From Streptomyces sp. CBMA156 (GTDB taxonomy: Bacteria > Actinomycetota > Actinomycetes > Streptomycetales > Streptomycetaceae), in assembly GCF_014596515.1 (NCBI RefSeq), contig NZ_MSJQ01000455.1:1-64000 (forward strand): DNA of 64,000 bases, read 5' to 3'. A program made the translations under genes and the position numbers. Under the pieces are notes generated by a model. The model was not told where the DNA came from and searched no databases. It saw only the letters and a program-made list of their open reading frames with translations. Shown piece by piece: positions 8,649 to 17,207 of the stretch (positions are counted from its first letter, which is position 1; each line of letters opens with the position of its first letter).

Positions 8649-9400
8649 CGGTGCGCTACTTCCAGCAGACCGGGCACATCTTCGTCCGCTCCGTCCGCCC
8701 CTGGGTGCGCAGCCCCGCCCAGCTGCTCGTCGGCGTCTCCGGACCGCTCGTCTACCTGGTGCTCTTCGGCCCCCTGCTGAAGAACACCCTCCCCGGGGAC
8801 ATCGACGCCTGGCAGTGGTTCGTCCCCGGCATGCTGATGCAGCTCACCCTGTTCGGCGCCGCCTACGCGGGCTTCTCCATCACTCCCGAACTGCGCTCCG
8901 GCGTCATGGAGCGGCTGCGCGTCGCCCCCGTCAGCCGGGCCGCGCTGCTCTCCGGCCGCGTCCTCGGCGACCTCGCCCAGACCGGCATCCAGGGCGCCGT
9001 CCTGCTCGCCGTCGCCACCGCCTTCGGCTTCCGCGCCTCCGTGCCCTCGGTGCTGCTGCTCCTGGCGCTGTCCGCCGTCCTGTGCGCCGGGATCGCCTGC
9101 TCCTCGTACGGGCTGGCGCTGATCCTCAAGCAGGAGAACCGTTTCGCCCCGCTGCTGAGCATGGTCCTGGTGCCACTCATGCTGCTCTCCGGCCTCCTGC
9201 TGCCCATGCAGAACGCCCCGGACTGGCTGCACACCCTGGCCCGCGCCAACCCGCTCACCCACGTCGCCGACGCCCTGCGCGACATCGCCGCCGGCCACTA
9301 CGCCACCCAGGCCACCGCCACCGGCACCCTCGCCGCCCTGAGCCTGGTCGTCATCTTCGGCCTCTGGGGCATGCGCGTCATCAACCGCGAACAGGGCTGA
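8645..9400 (+). CDS. ABC-2 type permease, DrrB-like
   Basis: This 251-residue integral membrane protein has six predicted helices and the ABC-2 pattern: a cytoplasmic N-terminus ending RSVRPWVRSPAQLL, the mid motif MERLRVAPVSRAALLSGRVL (a coupling-helix region typical of DrrB), and a final helix ALSLVVIFGLWGMRVINR. It forms the channel of the exporter with the ATPase at 7674. The nearby acyl ligase and thioesterase-like genes are on the opposite strand, so a joint role is possible but unproven. Confidence 0.92.
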   Translation: MTVRYFQQTGHIFVRSVRPWVRSPAQLLVGVSGPLVYLVLFGPLLKNTLPGDIDAWQWFVPGMLMQLTLFGAAYAGFSITPELRSGVMERLRVAPVSRAALLSGRVLGDLAQTGIQGAVLLAVATAFGFRASVPSVLLLLALSAVLCAGIACSSYGLALILKQENRFAPLLSMVLVPLMLLSGLLLPMQNAPDWLHTLARANPLTHVADALRDIAAGHYATQATATGTLAALSLVVIFGLWGMRVINREQG

Positions 9401-9429
9401 CCGCCCGTCCCACTCGCCCCCACGCCGTC

Positions 9430-9459
9430 GGCCCCCCGAGCGCACCCGCTCGGGGGGCC
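9430..9459. terminator. Hairpin terminator after exporter operon
   Basis: A perfect 13-bp stem (GGCCCCCCGAGCG and complement) with a 4-base loop, 30 bases beyond the permease stop. Confidence 0.8.
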
Positions 9460-9479
9460 AGGGCATTCCTCTTCCGGGC

Positions 9480-10622
9480 CAGTGATTGCCGCGGTGTCAA
9501 TCTCCGGGCCCATCACGCCGAGCCTCTCCACAGAGTGCAGAGTCCCCGACTGCCGGCGGTGGTCGCACCTCACCCAGCATGTAGAAACCGTCATCGGCAC
9601 CGGCCTGCTTCGCACCAGCCACCGCCGCGAACACCGAACGTCATCACCGCATCCAGCGGCCACAAAACCCGCCACGTCGAGCCGGCCGTCAGAAGGTTCG
9701 CGGCTTCGTCGAGATGTACCGCCCCCGAGGCTACTGCCCCCACGGCATCCGCATAGAGCTCCCTGAAGACGTCGTCACAGAATTCGGAGGCAACAGCGGC
9801 GTCATGGAGGCGCCCCTTCGCCATCGACACAAGACGGCTTGCAAACCTTGCCTCAACCGCCCCGGACCCCAGCTTGCCCGGCACAACGACAGCGGCGCCC
9901 CACAAGGTTCGCCAGGGGTGAATCAATGCCTCCCGCAAAAGGCACGCGCAGCGTGCGACCCGTCCCGAGCCGCCCACTGCCGTCACTGCCCTCGCGTACG
10001 GTTCACAGGCAACGCGCGGGCATCAGTCCGGCCACCCACACACTCGGGCACCAGGCTTCGTCATGCCGTTCCCGCTGAAGGCGGCGCCCGCGTGACGCCA
10101 GCGTATCAACATGCGCTACCAAATGCCGCACACCGACGCCGCCTCCCTCAAGGAAGTTCTGCTGCAACAGAGACTTCCCGGTTCCAAGTTGACCGTCCGG
10201 AGCATGGAACCCGTTTTCCTCGCGCGCACGCGCGCACGCGCGAGCACAATCGAGGATGGTACAGCACTCCCACCGATTGACCACGCCAAGAGCGATTTCG
10301 CTGCTGAAAATCGGGCCCTGCACGCCTCCCTTCATCGATTTTGCAGCCTTTGTCCCGATATGACCAGCCAGCCAACCAGCTAGGAAATTTGATGCGCAAT
10401 CAATCGGAGGCTGCGTCACTTTTTCTAAGTGGAACGCCGCTTGCCACTTCCGCGGTGCGCGCTCACTCGCAGACCCACATTGAAAGAGCTCAAAAGTTCG
10501 GTACGCTGATGCCCGTTGTTGATCGGCTGCAACCGGCGACAACTGACGTCAGCCCTGCCCAGGGCTTAAGCGTTCCGTCCGGAGCATCTCCAAGCCTTTT
10601 CCTCGCAAAGGAAGCATTCGTT
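9480..10622. other. Long low-coding region, no recognised gene
   Basis: More than 1.1 kb lacks convincing codon structure on either strand. Base composition drops below that of the neighbours after ~9.5 kb. Short open frames, such as 131 codons on the minus strand at 9591-9986, match no family I recognise and lack ribosome sites. The region may be decayed sequence at the left margin of the phosphorothioate island. Confidence 0.5.
10219..10244. repeat. Alternating CG/CA tract with terminal dyad
   Basis: The tract alternates pyrimidine and purine over about 22 bases (CGCGCGCACGCGCGCACGCG core), and CTCGCGCG / CGCGCGAG arms could also pair. The sequence could adopt Z-form or a hairpin. Confidence 0.6.
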
Positions 10623-10853
10623 ATGTCTCAGACGATCCCCGACCCTGCGCCGACCGGTCCCGATGGCCGTGTTCCCTCTCCGGCGCTCGCCGCAACGTGG
10701 CAGGCGTCCCTCATCTCCGTCCTCTTGCTCGTATCCCTGTTGACAGCCTTGATCGCGCTGCTCTTCAGGGGCATGACGCTGGAGGAAGCGATTGCCGCAC
10801 TGGGCGCCGGCGGGCTGTTGGCGGCCGAGCTCCGACGCCGACTGCTCGAATAG
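10623..10853 (+). CDS. Small single-span membrane protein
   Basis: The 76-residue product has a polar N-terminus (MSQTIPDPAPTGPDGRVPSP), one strong hydrophobic segment at ~28-48 (LISVLLLVSLLTALIALLF), an Ala/Gly-rich segment and a charged end LRRRLLE. ATG 10623 is supported by AAGGAA about 9 bases upstream. It resembles nothing I can name. It stands alone at the edge of the defence block. Confidence 0.55.
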   Translation: MSQTIPDPAPTGPDGRVPSPALAATWQASLISVLLLVSLLTALIALLFRGMTLEEAIAALGAGGLLAAELRRRLLE

Positions 10854-11277
10854 CAGTCACATCGAACAAGTGCCCATGCGTGGCATGCACTTACGTCGGC
10901 GACCTGCCCGGCACGCCTCACTCAGAGAATCAGCGCCGCCTGGACCCTTCAGAGCAACAGCCGCAACGGTCTCACCGGCAAGCCTGGCCGAGCACTTCTG
11001 GGGCAAGCGATGAGATGAGCAGCTTGGTGCGACCCGGTCGATCACGAACTTGCGCGTGGTCGACCGGGTCGCACCCACCAGGCCCCCTTGGGAGCAGCCA
11101 GGGCGAAGCCCGCCCTGCGAGACACTTCCACGATTCACAGGGCAGCTCCGCGCTGCCCTGGTGAGCGAGGTGCCGGCGCAGCGGCGTTGGGAGGCAGGAG
11201 CTGATGCCGTACCACAAGGCCGGGCACCTTCCAGAACCCGACCCGGCTGCACGTTTGCGCAGGTTACACTGCGCGGC
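10854..11277. other. Intergenic region at left border of PT island
   Basis: No supported gene lies here. The region holds the long hairpin at 11026-11075 and, at its right end, a likely promoter for the DUF262 gene: TACACT at 11265-11270 is only 7 bases before the ATG, which suggests a leaderless transcript. Confidence 0.5.
11026..11075. repeat. Large inverted repeat (21-bp arms, 8-base loop)
   Basis: The arms begin GGTGCGACCCGGTCGA and pair over 21 positions with a single G-T-type mismatch. This is far stronger than a chance dyad. It could be a terminator, or the remains of an insertion or recombination site marking the island border. Confidence 0.8.
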
Positions 11278-12993
11278 ATGGCATCGGGTCACGGAAGTAC
11301 GACGCTTCAGCTGAACCTCGTTGGAATCGGCGAGATACTGCGCAGCGAGCGGCTGATCGTTCCACAATTCCAGCGAGCCTACTGCTGGAAGGTGGACCAG
11401 GAGGTACTGGACTACTGGACGGACCTGAGCCGTGCGGTCCGCGACGGGGCCGAGGAGGAGTACTTCTTCGGCACGATCGTCCTCACCCAAGACGGTGCGG
11501 AGCGACGCAAGAAAATCATCGACGGCCAGCAGCGGCTGGTCACGTCCTCACTCCTGATCGCGGCCATCCGCGACGAGCTGCACCGCCTGAACCACTCTCG
11601 TGCACAGCTGATCGGAGACGAATTCCTGGCGAGTCAGGCCTGGGATGCCGAAGGCACTGAGCCTCACCTCAAGCTCAACGAAGATGACAATCCGCCTTTC
11701 CACGGCATCGTCACCCGAACGACACTGCCCGCCCTGCCGGCGAAGCGGAGCGACTCGGACATCGTCAAGGCGTACGGCTTCTTCCGGGAGAATCTGGAAA
11801 GCCTGAGCGCACGGTACGGCGAGGAAGCCACCGGCGAGTTGCTGAAGTGGGTGAAGTACATCCAGCACCGCGCCCAACTTGCCGTGGTGGAGACGCCTTC
11901 GGAGGCGGATGCGTACGTCATCTTCGAGACGCTCAACAATCGTGGCGCGGACCTGACCACAGCGGATCTGTTGAAAAACCACCTCTTCGGTGCAGCCAAG
12001 ACGCATCTCGATCCGGTACGCAATAACTGGCACAAGGCGATTGGTGCGCTTTCATTGACGGCAGCCAACGAGAAGTTCACCAAGTTCCTCCGACACTACT
12101 GGAGTTCAAGGGTCGGAAAAGTCACGGAGCGAGATCTGTACGCTCAGATGCGAAAGCAGGTGACTCGCAGTCAGGATGCACTCAGATTCTCGGAGGAGCT
12201 GCTGACCGCGGCGCGGATCTACGCCGCTCTGTCCGACCCGAGCCACGAGATCTGGGCGGAGAAGTGCTCCACCCGTAAGCCGGCGCTCGACACCCTCGCG
12301 CTGTTCAACCTTGTCCCGAACAAGATCCTCCTGCTGGCTGCCGTCGACCATCTGCCGCCGCCCCAGATCGACAAGCTCCTGCGAGCCATGATCGGCTGGT
12401 CAGTTCGAGGCATGGTCACGGGAGGGATCAACCGTGGTCGGTACGAGGACCTCTACTCCCAGATCGCAACGGAGATCCGGCAACACAAGGTCACCACGCT
12501 GAGCGAGATCCGAGAGCGCGTGAACGACCTCATCCCTTCGGACAGTGATTTCAAGGCACAGTTCACCCTGACCACACTTGGCCGCGGCGATGGCAGCAAG
12601 ATCGCGCGTTACTACCTGACCGCCCTGGAGCGGACCGCGTTGAAGGAGGGGCAGCCGGAGTTCGTGCCCAACGACAATCCTCACGAGGTCAACCTCGAAC
12701 ACGTCTACCCCCAGAATGCGCTGACCGACCACTGGTCGGACTTCATCACTGCCAGTGGGAAGCGCGAGGACGCGGACAGCTGGATCTACCGGCTCGGCAA
12801 CATGGTGTTGCTGCCCGCCGGATCCAACTCACGGCTGGGAAACAAGCCTTTCAAGGACAAGGCCGAGGTCTTCAAGAACTCACAGCTCACCTTGACCCGG
12901 GAGGTCGGCGAGCGTGACCTGTGGACCCCCAAGGCAGTTCAGGAGCGGCAGGAGCGACTCGCAGCGCTGGCAGTGCGCACGTGGCCGCGGTGA
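11278..12993 (+). CDS. DUF262-DUF1524 protein, SspE/GmrSD-type restriction factor
   Basis: This 571-residue protein has an N-terminal DUF262 domain (VPQFQRAYCW at ~27, EYFFGTIVL at ~61, IDGQQRLVTSSLLIAAIRDE at ~81) and a C-terminal DUF1524 HNH-like nuclease domain (NLEHVYPQNA at ~470, YRLGNMVLLPAGSNSRLGN at ~503). In the families SspE and GmrSD, DUF262 is a nucleotide-hydrolysing sensor and DUF1524 cuts or nicks DNA. SspE is stimulated by phosphorothioate DNA, while GmrSD restricts glucosylated phage DNA. The location next to a dnd cluster favours PT-linked restriction, which is inference. ATG 11278 is preceded by TACACT with no ribosome site, so it may be leaderless. The gene is transcribed alone. 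Confidence 0.88.
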   Translation: MASGHGSTTLQLNLVGIGEILRSERLIVPQFQRAYCWKVDQEVLDYWTDLSRAVRDGAEEEYFFGTIVLTQDGAERRKKIIDGQQRLVTSSLLIAAIRDELHRLNHSRAQLIGDEFLASQAWDAEGTEPHLKLNEDDNPPFHGIVTRTTLPALPAKRSDSDIVKAYGFFRENLESLSARYGEEATGELLKWVKYIQHRAQLAVVETPSEADAYVIFETLNNRGADLTTADLLKNHLFGAAKTHLDPVRNNWHKAIGALSLTAANEKFTKFLRHYWSSRVGKVTERDLYAQMRKQVTRSQDALRFSEELLTAARIYAALSDPSHEIWAEKCSTRKPALDTLALFNLVPNKILLLAAVDHLPPPQIDKLLRAMIGWSVRGMVTGGINRGRYEDLYSQIATEIRQHKVTTLSEIRERVNDLIPSDSDFKAQFTLTTLGRGDGSKIARYYLTALERTALKEGQPEFVPNDNPHEVNLEHVYPQNALTDHWSDFITASGKREDADSWIYRLGNMVLLPAGSNSRLGNKPFKDKAEVFKNSQLTLTREVGERDLWTPKAVQERQERLAALAVRTWPR

Positions 12994-13004
12994 TCGTCCG
13001 GTGA

Positions 13005-13033
13005 GCGTGGCCCTCCCTTCGGGAAGGCCACGC
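13005..13033. terminator. Hairpin terminator after DUF262 gene
   Basis: GCGTGGCC and GGCCACGC arms with an inner CCC/GGG pair around a TTC loop, starting 12 bases after the stop codon. It separates this gene from the methyltransferase. Confidence 0.6.
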
Positions 13034-13112
13034 CCCACAGGTCCCACTTACCGCCTGAACTGCACGTCCACTGCGACGTTGCGATCGCCGGCACCGAAGT
13101 AAGGGTGTGCAC

Positions 13113-14552
13113 GTGAACCAGGAGTGGGCCAGTGCGCGGGGGCGAACGGCGATCGGCCGGGTGGCACTGTCGGTTCCCGCGCGTCAGGCGCTCGCGGACG
13201 GCCAACTACGGCCGGACCGTACGGTGCTGGACTACGGCTGCGGTCGTGGGAATGACGTCAGGGTGCTGAAGCGCCTTGACTGCCAGGTGGAGGGATGGGA
13301 CCCCTACCATCGGCCACATACTCACCCCGTCTCCAGTAACGTCGTCTTGCTGACCTACGTGTTGAACGTCATCGAGAATCCGGAGGAGCGTCGACGGACC
13401 CTCCAACGAGCCTGGGAGCTGGCCTCGACGCTCCTGGTGGTCTCGGCCCGACTCACGTGGGAGAAATCCAAGGTCCACGGCGAGGAATTCGGCGACGGGT
13501 TGCTCACGAGCCGCCAGACCTTCCAACACCTCTACACTACGGCTGAGTTACGCCGGTACGTCGAGGAGGTGACTGGAGCGCGGGTGGTCGCCACGGCACC
13601 CGGTGTCGTGTATGTGTTCAAGGATGACACGGCTCGTCTGAGCTACCTCGCCTATCGAGTGGTCCCGGACGCCGAATGGCTCACGTCCGAGGACACCTCT
13701 TCTGCCCTCGAGTCCCTGGTGGCCTATGTGGAGCAGCGCGGTCGGCACCCTCGAATCGAGGAGATGCCTCGCAATGTCGCAGAACTACTGGCCCATCTCA
13801 GGCCCACGGAGCTGAGGCGACTGGTTCGCCAGGGGGCCGATCCCGATCGGATCGCAGCAGGGGGCAAGCGCTCCGCCTTGAACACCCTCCTGTACTTGGC
13901 AGTAGAACTCTTCAACGGTCGTGGCCCCTTCGGGAGCCTCCCGGTGCACATTCAGCAGGACATCCGCACCTTCTTCGCCTCCTATAAGGAAGCGTGCCGA
14001 CGCGCTGATCGGCTTCTGCTGAAACTGCGCGACGACCAATACGTGCGAGGTGCGATGCAGGCCTCCGTCGCCGGCAAGATGACGCCAACCGCCCTGTACG
14101 TCCACCGTCGCGCTCTCGAACGGATTCCGACCGTCCTTCGGCTGTACGAGCACTGCGCCTCGATTGCCGCCGGACGTCCGGAGGAGTGGACGGTGGCAAA
14201 GCTCAGACACCAGGGCCGAGCGGTTTCCTGGCTGGACTACCCGAAGTTCGACCAGGACCCGCACCCTCGAATCACGGCCTCCTACGGGGTGGATCTCCAG
14301 ACGCTGGAGTCGACGCATGTCTCGTACCTGCAAGCGGCCAGCCGGCCCCTGTTGCACCGGAAGCACGAGTTCCTGGCATCGGATGATCCGGAGGTGCCGC
14401 GCTACCGGCGGTTGACGGAAGCCGAGGTACGCGCAGGGTTGTACCGGCACCCTCACCTGATCGGTACGGAGAAGGGATGGGAGGAAGAACTCGCCAGGTG
14501 CGGGCGCCAGCTACGAGGACACCGTCTGATCCGGCGCAAGGATGACACATGA
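13113..14552 (+). CDS. DNA phosphorothioation-associated putative methyltransferase
   Basis: This ~479-residue protein has a class I methyltransferase core: VLDYGCGRGNDVRVLKRLDC (SAM-binding motif I, ~residue 38) and the VVLLTYVLNVIENPEERR acidic/hydrophobic segment. It matches the family I know as the putative methyltransferase associated with dnd systems. A long C-terminal half (FNGRGPFGSLPVHIQQDI ... HLIGTEKGWEEELARCGRQL) is specific to that family. The target (DNA, RNA or small molecule) is unknown. GTG 13113 is preferred because AAGGG lies 7 bases upstream; GTG 13107 is an alternative. The gene faces dndA across 100 bases. Confidence 0.85.
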   Translation: MNQEWASARGRTAIGRVALSVPARQALADGQLRPDRTVLDYGCGRGNDVRVLKRLDCQVEGWDPYHRPHTHPVSSNVVLLTYVLNVIENPEERRRTLQRAWELASTLLVVSARLTWEKSKVHGEEFGDGLLTSRQTFQHLYTTAELRRYVEEVTGARVVATAPGVVYVFKDDTARLSYLAYRVVPDAEWLTSEDTSSALESLVAYVEQRGRHPRIEEMPRNVAELLAHLRPTELRRLVRQGADPDRIAAGGKRSALNTLLYLAVELFNGRGPFGSLPVHIQQDIRTFFASYKEACRRADRLLLKLRDDQYVRGAMQASVAGKMTPTALYVHRRALERIPTVLRLYEHCASIAAGRPEEWTVAKLRHQGRAVSWLDYPKFDQDPHPRITASYGVDLQTLESTHVSYLQAASRPLLHRKHEFLASDDPEVPRYRRLTEAEVRAGLYRHPHLIGTEKGWEEELARCGRQLRGHRLIRRKDDT

Positions 14553-14651
14553 CAATAGGGTCAGGGCACGGCCGAACACGACACAGCTCATAGGTTCTCC
14601 TCCGTGAGGCCGGATTGGAGTTCGAGCTCGCACCCTAGGGACGCCCACACC

Positions 14652-15806
14652 TCACGGGTGACCGGGCTGCATGGAAGCGATGGTCTTCACGACTCCGTCC
14701 AGATCGAAGTCCGCGGCCTGCGGAGGGAACCAGGACAGACGCAGCCCGTTGGCGGCGACATCCTCGTCCAAGCCCATGGCCTGCAGGACGTGGCTAGGGG
14801 TGTAGGAGGCGCTGGTGCACGCCGACCCCGTGGCAATCGCGATTTGGTCCTTGAGTCGGACGATCAGCGCCTCGGCATTGAGCTGGTCGAAGCTCACGTT
14901 CAGAATGTGCGGGACAGAATGTGCGGGATCCCCATTGATCCGGAACCTCGTCGCACTCAGTGCATCAAGAATTCTTTCCCGCATCGCCCACGATTCGCGG
15001 TCCCACGTCGTATGGCTTGCCGTGAAGATCTTCGCTGCCTCATAAAGGCCCATGATCAAGGGCACGGCGAGCGTACCGGGCCGTAGCTTCCGCTCCTGGC
15101 CGCCGCCGAACATGATGGGCTCCAGGGGCACCTTGTTCCACCCGCGACGCCGGGTCACGAGAGCACCGACACCCTTGGGGGCTCCGATCTTGTGGCCGCT
15201 GATGCTGATCAGGTCGATCGGAGCGGTCAGGTCCCCGGGAACCTTGCCGTACCCCTGGGCGGCATCGACGTGCAGGAACGTCTGCGTCGCCTGCAGCTCC
15301 CGCGCCAGTTCGGCGACGGGCTGGATGACACCGGTCTCGTTGTTGACGTGCATCAGTGACACCACCAGTGTGTCCGGACGCAGCCGCTCCAGGACCGCCT
15401 CCGAGCTGACGCGGCCCGAAGGTCCGGGGCGGAGGAACTCGACGTCGAAGCCACGTGTGTCACGAAGGTGAACGAGGGGTTCGATGACGGCCTTGTGCTC
15501 GATGGCCGAGGCGATGATGTGCTTGCGGCCGGCCTTCTCACCATGGGGTGCCAGGCCCAGCAGTGCGATGTTGTTGGACTCCGTAGCCCCGCTGGTGAAG
15601 ATCACCTCTTCGGTCTTGGCGTCGAGGGTCTGTGCAATGAAGGCGCGGGCCTGCTGCACCGCCTTCTTGGCTCGTGCGCCGTACTCGTGTGTACGACTGC
15701 CGGCATTGCCGAAGTCTTCCGTCATCCAGTGCAGCACCACCTCGGCGACCCTGGGATCGACTCGTGTCGTCGCCGCCACATCCAGATACGCCACCACAGC
15801 GCTCAC
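14652..15806 (-). CDS. dndA: Cysteine desulfurase DndA
   Basis: This is a 384-residue PLP enzyme that takes sulfur from cysteine for DNA phosphorothioation and helps assemble the Fe-S cluster of DndC. Landmarks are YLDVAATTRVDPRV at the N-terminus, FTSGATESNNIAL, EHKAV with the active-site His, DAAQGYGKV, the PLP Lys in ISISGHKIGAPKGVGAL (~204), and the persulfide Cys in IATGSACTSASYTPSHV (~330). The GTG at 15806 gives the length expected for DndA; an upstream frame exists but adds no family sequence. It is divergent from dndBCDE, as in Streptomyces lividans. A palindrome at 15837-15858 covers its promoter region. Confidence 0.93.
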   Translation of the reverse strand: MSAVVAYLDVAATTRVDPRVAEVVLHWMTEDFGNAGSRTHEYGARAKKAVQQARAFIAQTLDAKTEEVIFTSGATESNNIALLGLAPHGEKAGRKHIIASAIEHKAVIEPLVHLRDTRGFDVEFLRPGPSGRVSSEAVLERLRPDTLVVSLMHVNNETGVIQPVAELARELQATQTFLHVDAAQGYGKVPGDLTAPIDLISISGHKIGAPKGVGALVTRRRGWNKVPLEPIMFGGGQERKLRPGTLAVPLIMGLYEAAKIFTASHTTWDRESWAMRERILDALSATRFRINGDPAHSVPHILNVSFDQLNAEALIVRLKDQIAIATGSACTSASYTPSHVLQAMGLDEDVAANGLRLSWFPPQAADFDLDGVVKTIASMQPGHP

Positions 15807-15836
15807 CCGCCTCAGAGCCGATCCGACACCCACCGC

Positions 15837-15858
15837 GTACGTCAAGTGCTTAACGTAC
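15837..15858. promoter_or_regulatory. Palindrome upstream of dndA
   Basis: A 22-bp near-perfect dyad has arms GTACGTCAAG and CTTAACGTAC (one mismatch pair) and a 2-base centre. On the minus strand it contains TTGACG reading toward dndA, a possible -35. The half-site GTACGTC also occurs in the dndB palindrome at 16025-16052, so one regulator may bind both. Confidence 0.65.
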
Positions 15859-16024
15859 ACGCTCGGCCCTCATGGCATGAAGCCAGACCAACGCGCATCA
15901 TGCTCCCTACTGTGCAACCACCATGGCTCCGCTCCTATTCCAGTACCGCGCGGGTGCTGGCACAGCGGTCGCACTGTTACACCCGCAGCAGCATCCGAAG
16001 CCTCCGGCACGTCGACGGACCAGA

Positions 16025-16052
16025 CACGTACGTCTTCTCGAAGACGTACGTG
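16025..16052. promoter_or_regulatory. Perfect palindrome overlapping the dndB promoter
   Basis: Two 13-bp arms (CACGTACGTCTTC and its exact complement) are separated by 2 bases. It ends 3 bases before the -10-like TACAGT, so binding here would block dndBCDE transcription. DndB-type proteins are known autoregulators in some dnd systems and are the natural candidate. Confidence 0.75.
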
Positions 16053-16055
16053 CGC

Positions 16056-16061
16056 TACAGT
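16056..16061 (+). promoter_or_regulatory. -10 hexamer of dndBCDE promoter
   Basis: TACAGT lies 7 bases before GTG 16068. A start of transcription at or within a base or two of the GTG would make dndB leaderless. No Shine-Dalgarno sequence precedes that GTG. Confidence 0.45.
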
Positions 16062-16067
16062 TCATTG

Positions 16068-17207
16068 GTGCAGACTGAAGCAGCGAGCAGGGCTGCGGGG
16101 CGGGTCGTCTCGCAGGCTTCAACGGGATTCGAGTACACCTTCCCCGCCATCCGTGGCGTACAGGCGGGTCGAGAGTTCTATGCCTCGATGTGTCCGCTGA
16201 GACTCATCCCGAAGATCTTCCTGTTCGACGACGAAGACCTGTCGGCGGAGCTTCGGGCACAGCGAGTCCTCAACAAGGGACGCTTGCCGGCGCTCACGCG
16301 ATACATCCTGGACAACCCGGATGACTACGTCTTCAGCGCCCTGACCGCTTCGGTCGATGGAGAGATGACCTTCGAGAGCCAGGGCAGTGCAGGGGTGGCT
16401 CACCGCACTGGCCACCTGCGGATCCCCATGGACTCACGCTTCCTGATCAACGACGGGCAGCACCGCCGCGCCGCCATCGAACTTGCTTTGAAGGAAAATC
16501 CGGAGCTCGGCGACGAGACCATTGCCGTGGTCTTCTTCTGCGACGCCGGGCTCACGCGCTCCCAGCAGATGTTCGCCGATCTCAATCGACATGCGATCCG
16601 ACCGGCTCGATCCATTGGTGTTCTGTATGACCACCGCGACGGCAATGCGCAGATCACTCGCGCACTGGCGGAACGCTCCGCGGTTTTCAAAGGCTTTGTC
16701 GAGATGGAGAAGAGCACACTCTCGGCCCGCTCTCGCAAGATGTTCACGCTCAGCGCGTTGTACTTCGGCAACCAGTCACTGCTGCGCGGGCTGGAACTGG
16801 CACAGGAAGACGCCATTGTCCTGGCTCGGGAATTCTGGGAGTTCGTTGACGGGGTGCTTCCCGAATGGAGCCAGGTACGTTCCCGCGACCTGTCGGCTCA
16901 GGAAATGCGTCGCGATTTCATCCACAGCCACGGGATCGCGCTCCATGCCCTGGGCAGGGTGGGTAACTCCATTCTGCGCGAGTCCACCAAACCTACGAGG
17001 TGGAAGAAGGGACTAGCCCCACTGAAGGGCGTGGACTGGACCCGGTCGAATATCGACTGGGAGGGTCGGGCCATCGTCGGCGGCCGAGTCTCCAAGAGCC
17101 ACCAGAACGTAACGCTTACTGTCAACTATTTGCGTCGGCATCTCGGTCTCGAATTGAGCTCCGAAGAACAGCGCGTGGAAGACGCATATCTGCGAGGCGA
17201 TTCATGA
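16068..17207 (+). CDS. dndB: DndB, DGQHR-domain regulator of phosphorothioation
   Basis: The 379-residue protein begins near TGFEYTFPAIRGVQAGREFY, as DndB proteins do, and carries the family signature LINDGQHRRAAIELAL (~residue 127). DndB is dispensable for sulfur insertion but affects site choice and frequency and acts as a transcriptional repressor in characterised systems. GTG 16068 is chosen because the family N-terminus follows and the -10 and operator lie just upstream; no coding similarity extends further left. Its stop overlaps dndC by ATGA. Two dyads in the dndA-dndB interval are its likely binding sites. Confidence 0.92.
   Translation: MQTEAASRAAGRVVSQASTGFEYTFPAIRGVQAGREFYASMCPLRLIPKIFLFDDEDLSAELRAQRVLNKGRLPALTRYILDNPDDYVFSALTASVDGEMTFESQGSAGVAHRTGHLRIPMDSRFLINDGQHRRAAIELALKENPELGDETIAVVFFCDAGLTRSQQMFADLNRHAIRPARSIGVLYDHRDGNAQITRALAERSAVFKGFVEMEKSTLSARSRKMFTLSALYFGNQSLLRGLELAQEDAIVLAREFWEFVDGVLPEWSQVRSRDLSAQEMRRDFIHSHGIALHALGRVGNSILRESTKPTRWKKGLAPLKGVDWTRSNIDWEGRAIVGGRVSKSHQNVTLTVNYLRRHLGLELSSEEQRVEDAYLRGDS

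Noticed and set aside
9591-9986. 131-codon minus-strand frame
   Set aside because: There is no ribosome site, no family resemblance and no clear codon bias.
11278-12993. BREX or McrBC component
   Set aside because: The DUF262 and DUF1524 motifs are clear, and no PglZ, BrxC or McrB AAA genes accompany it.
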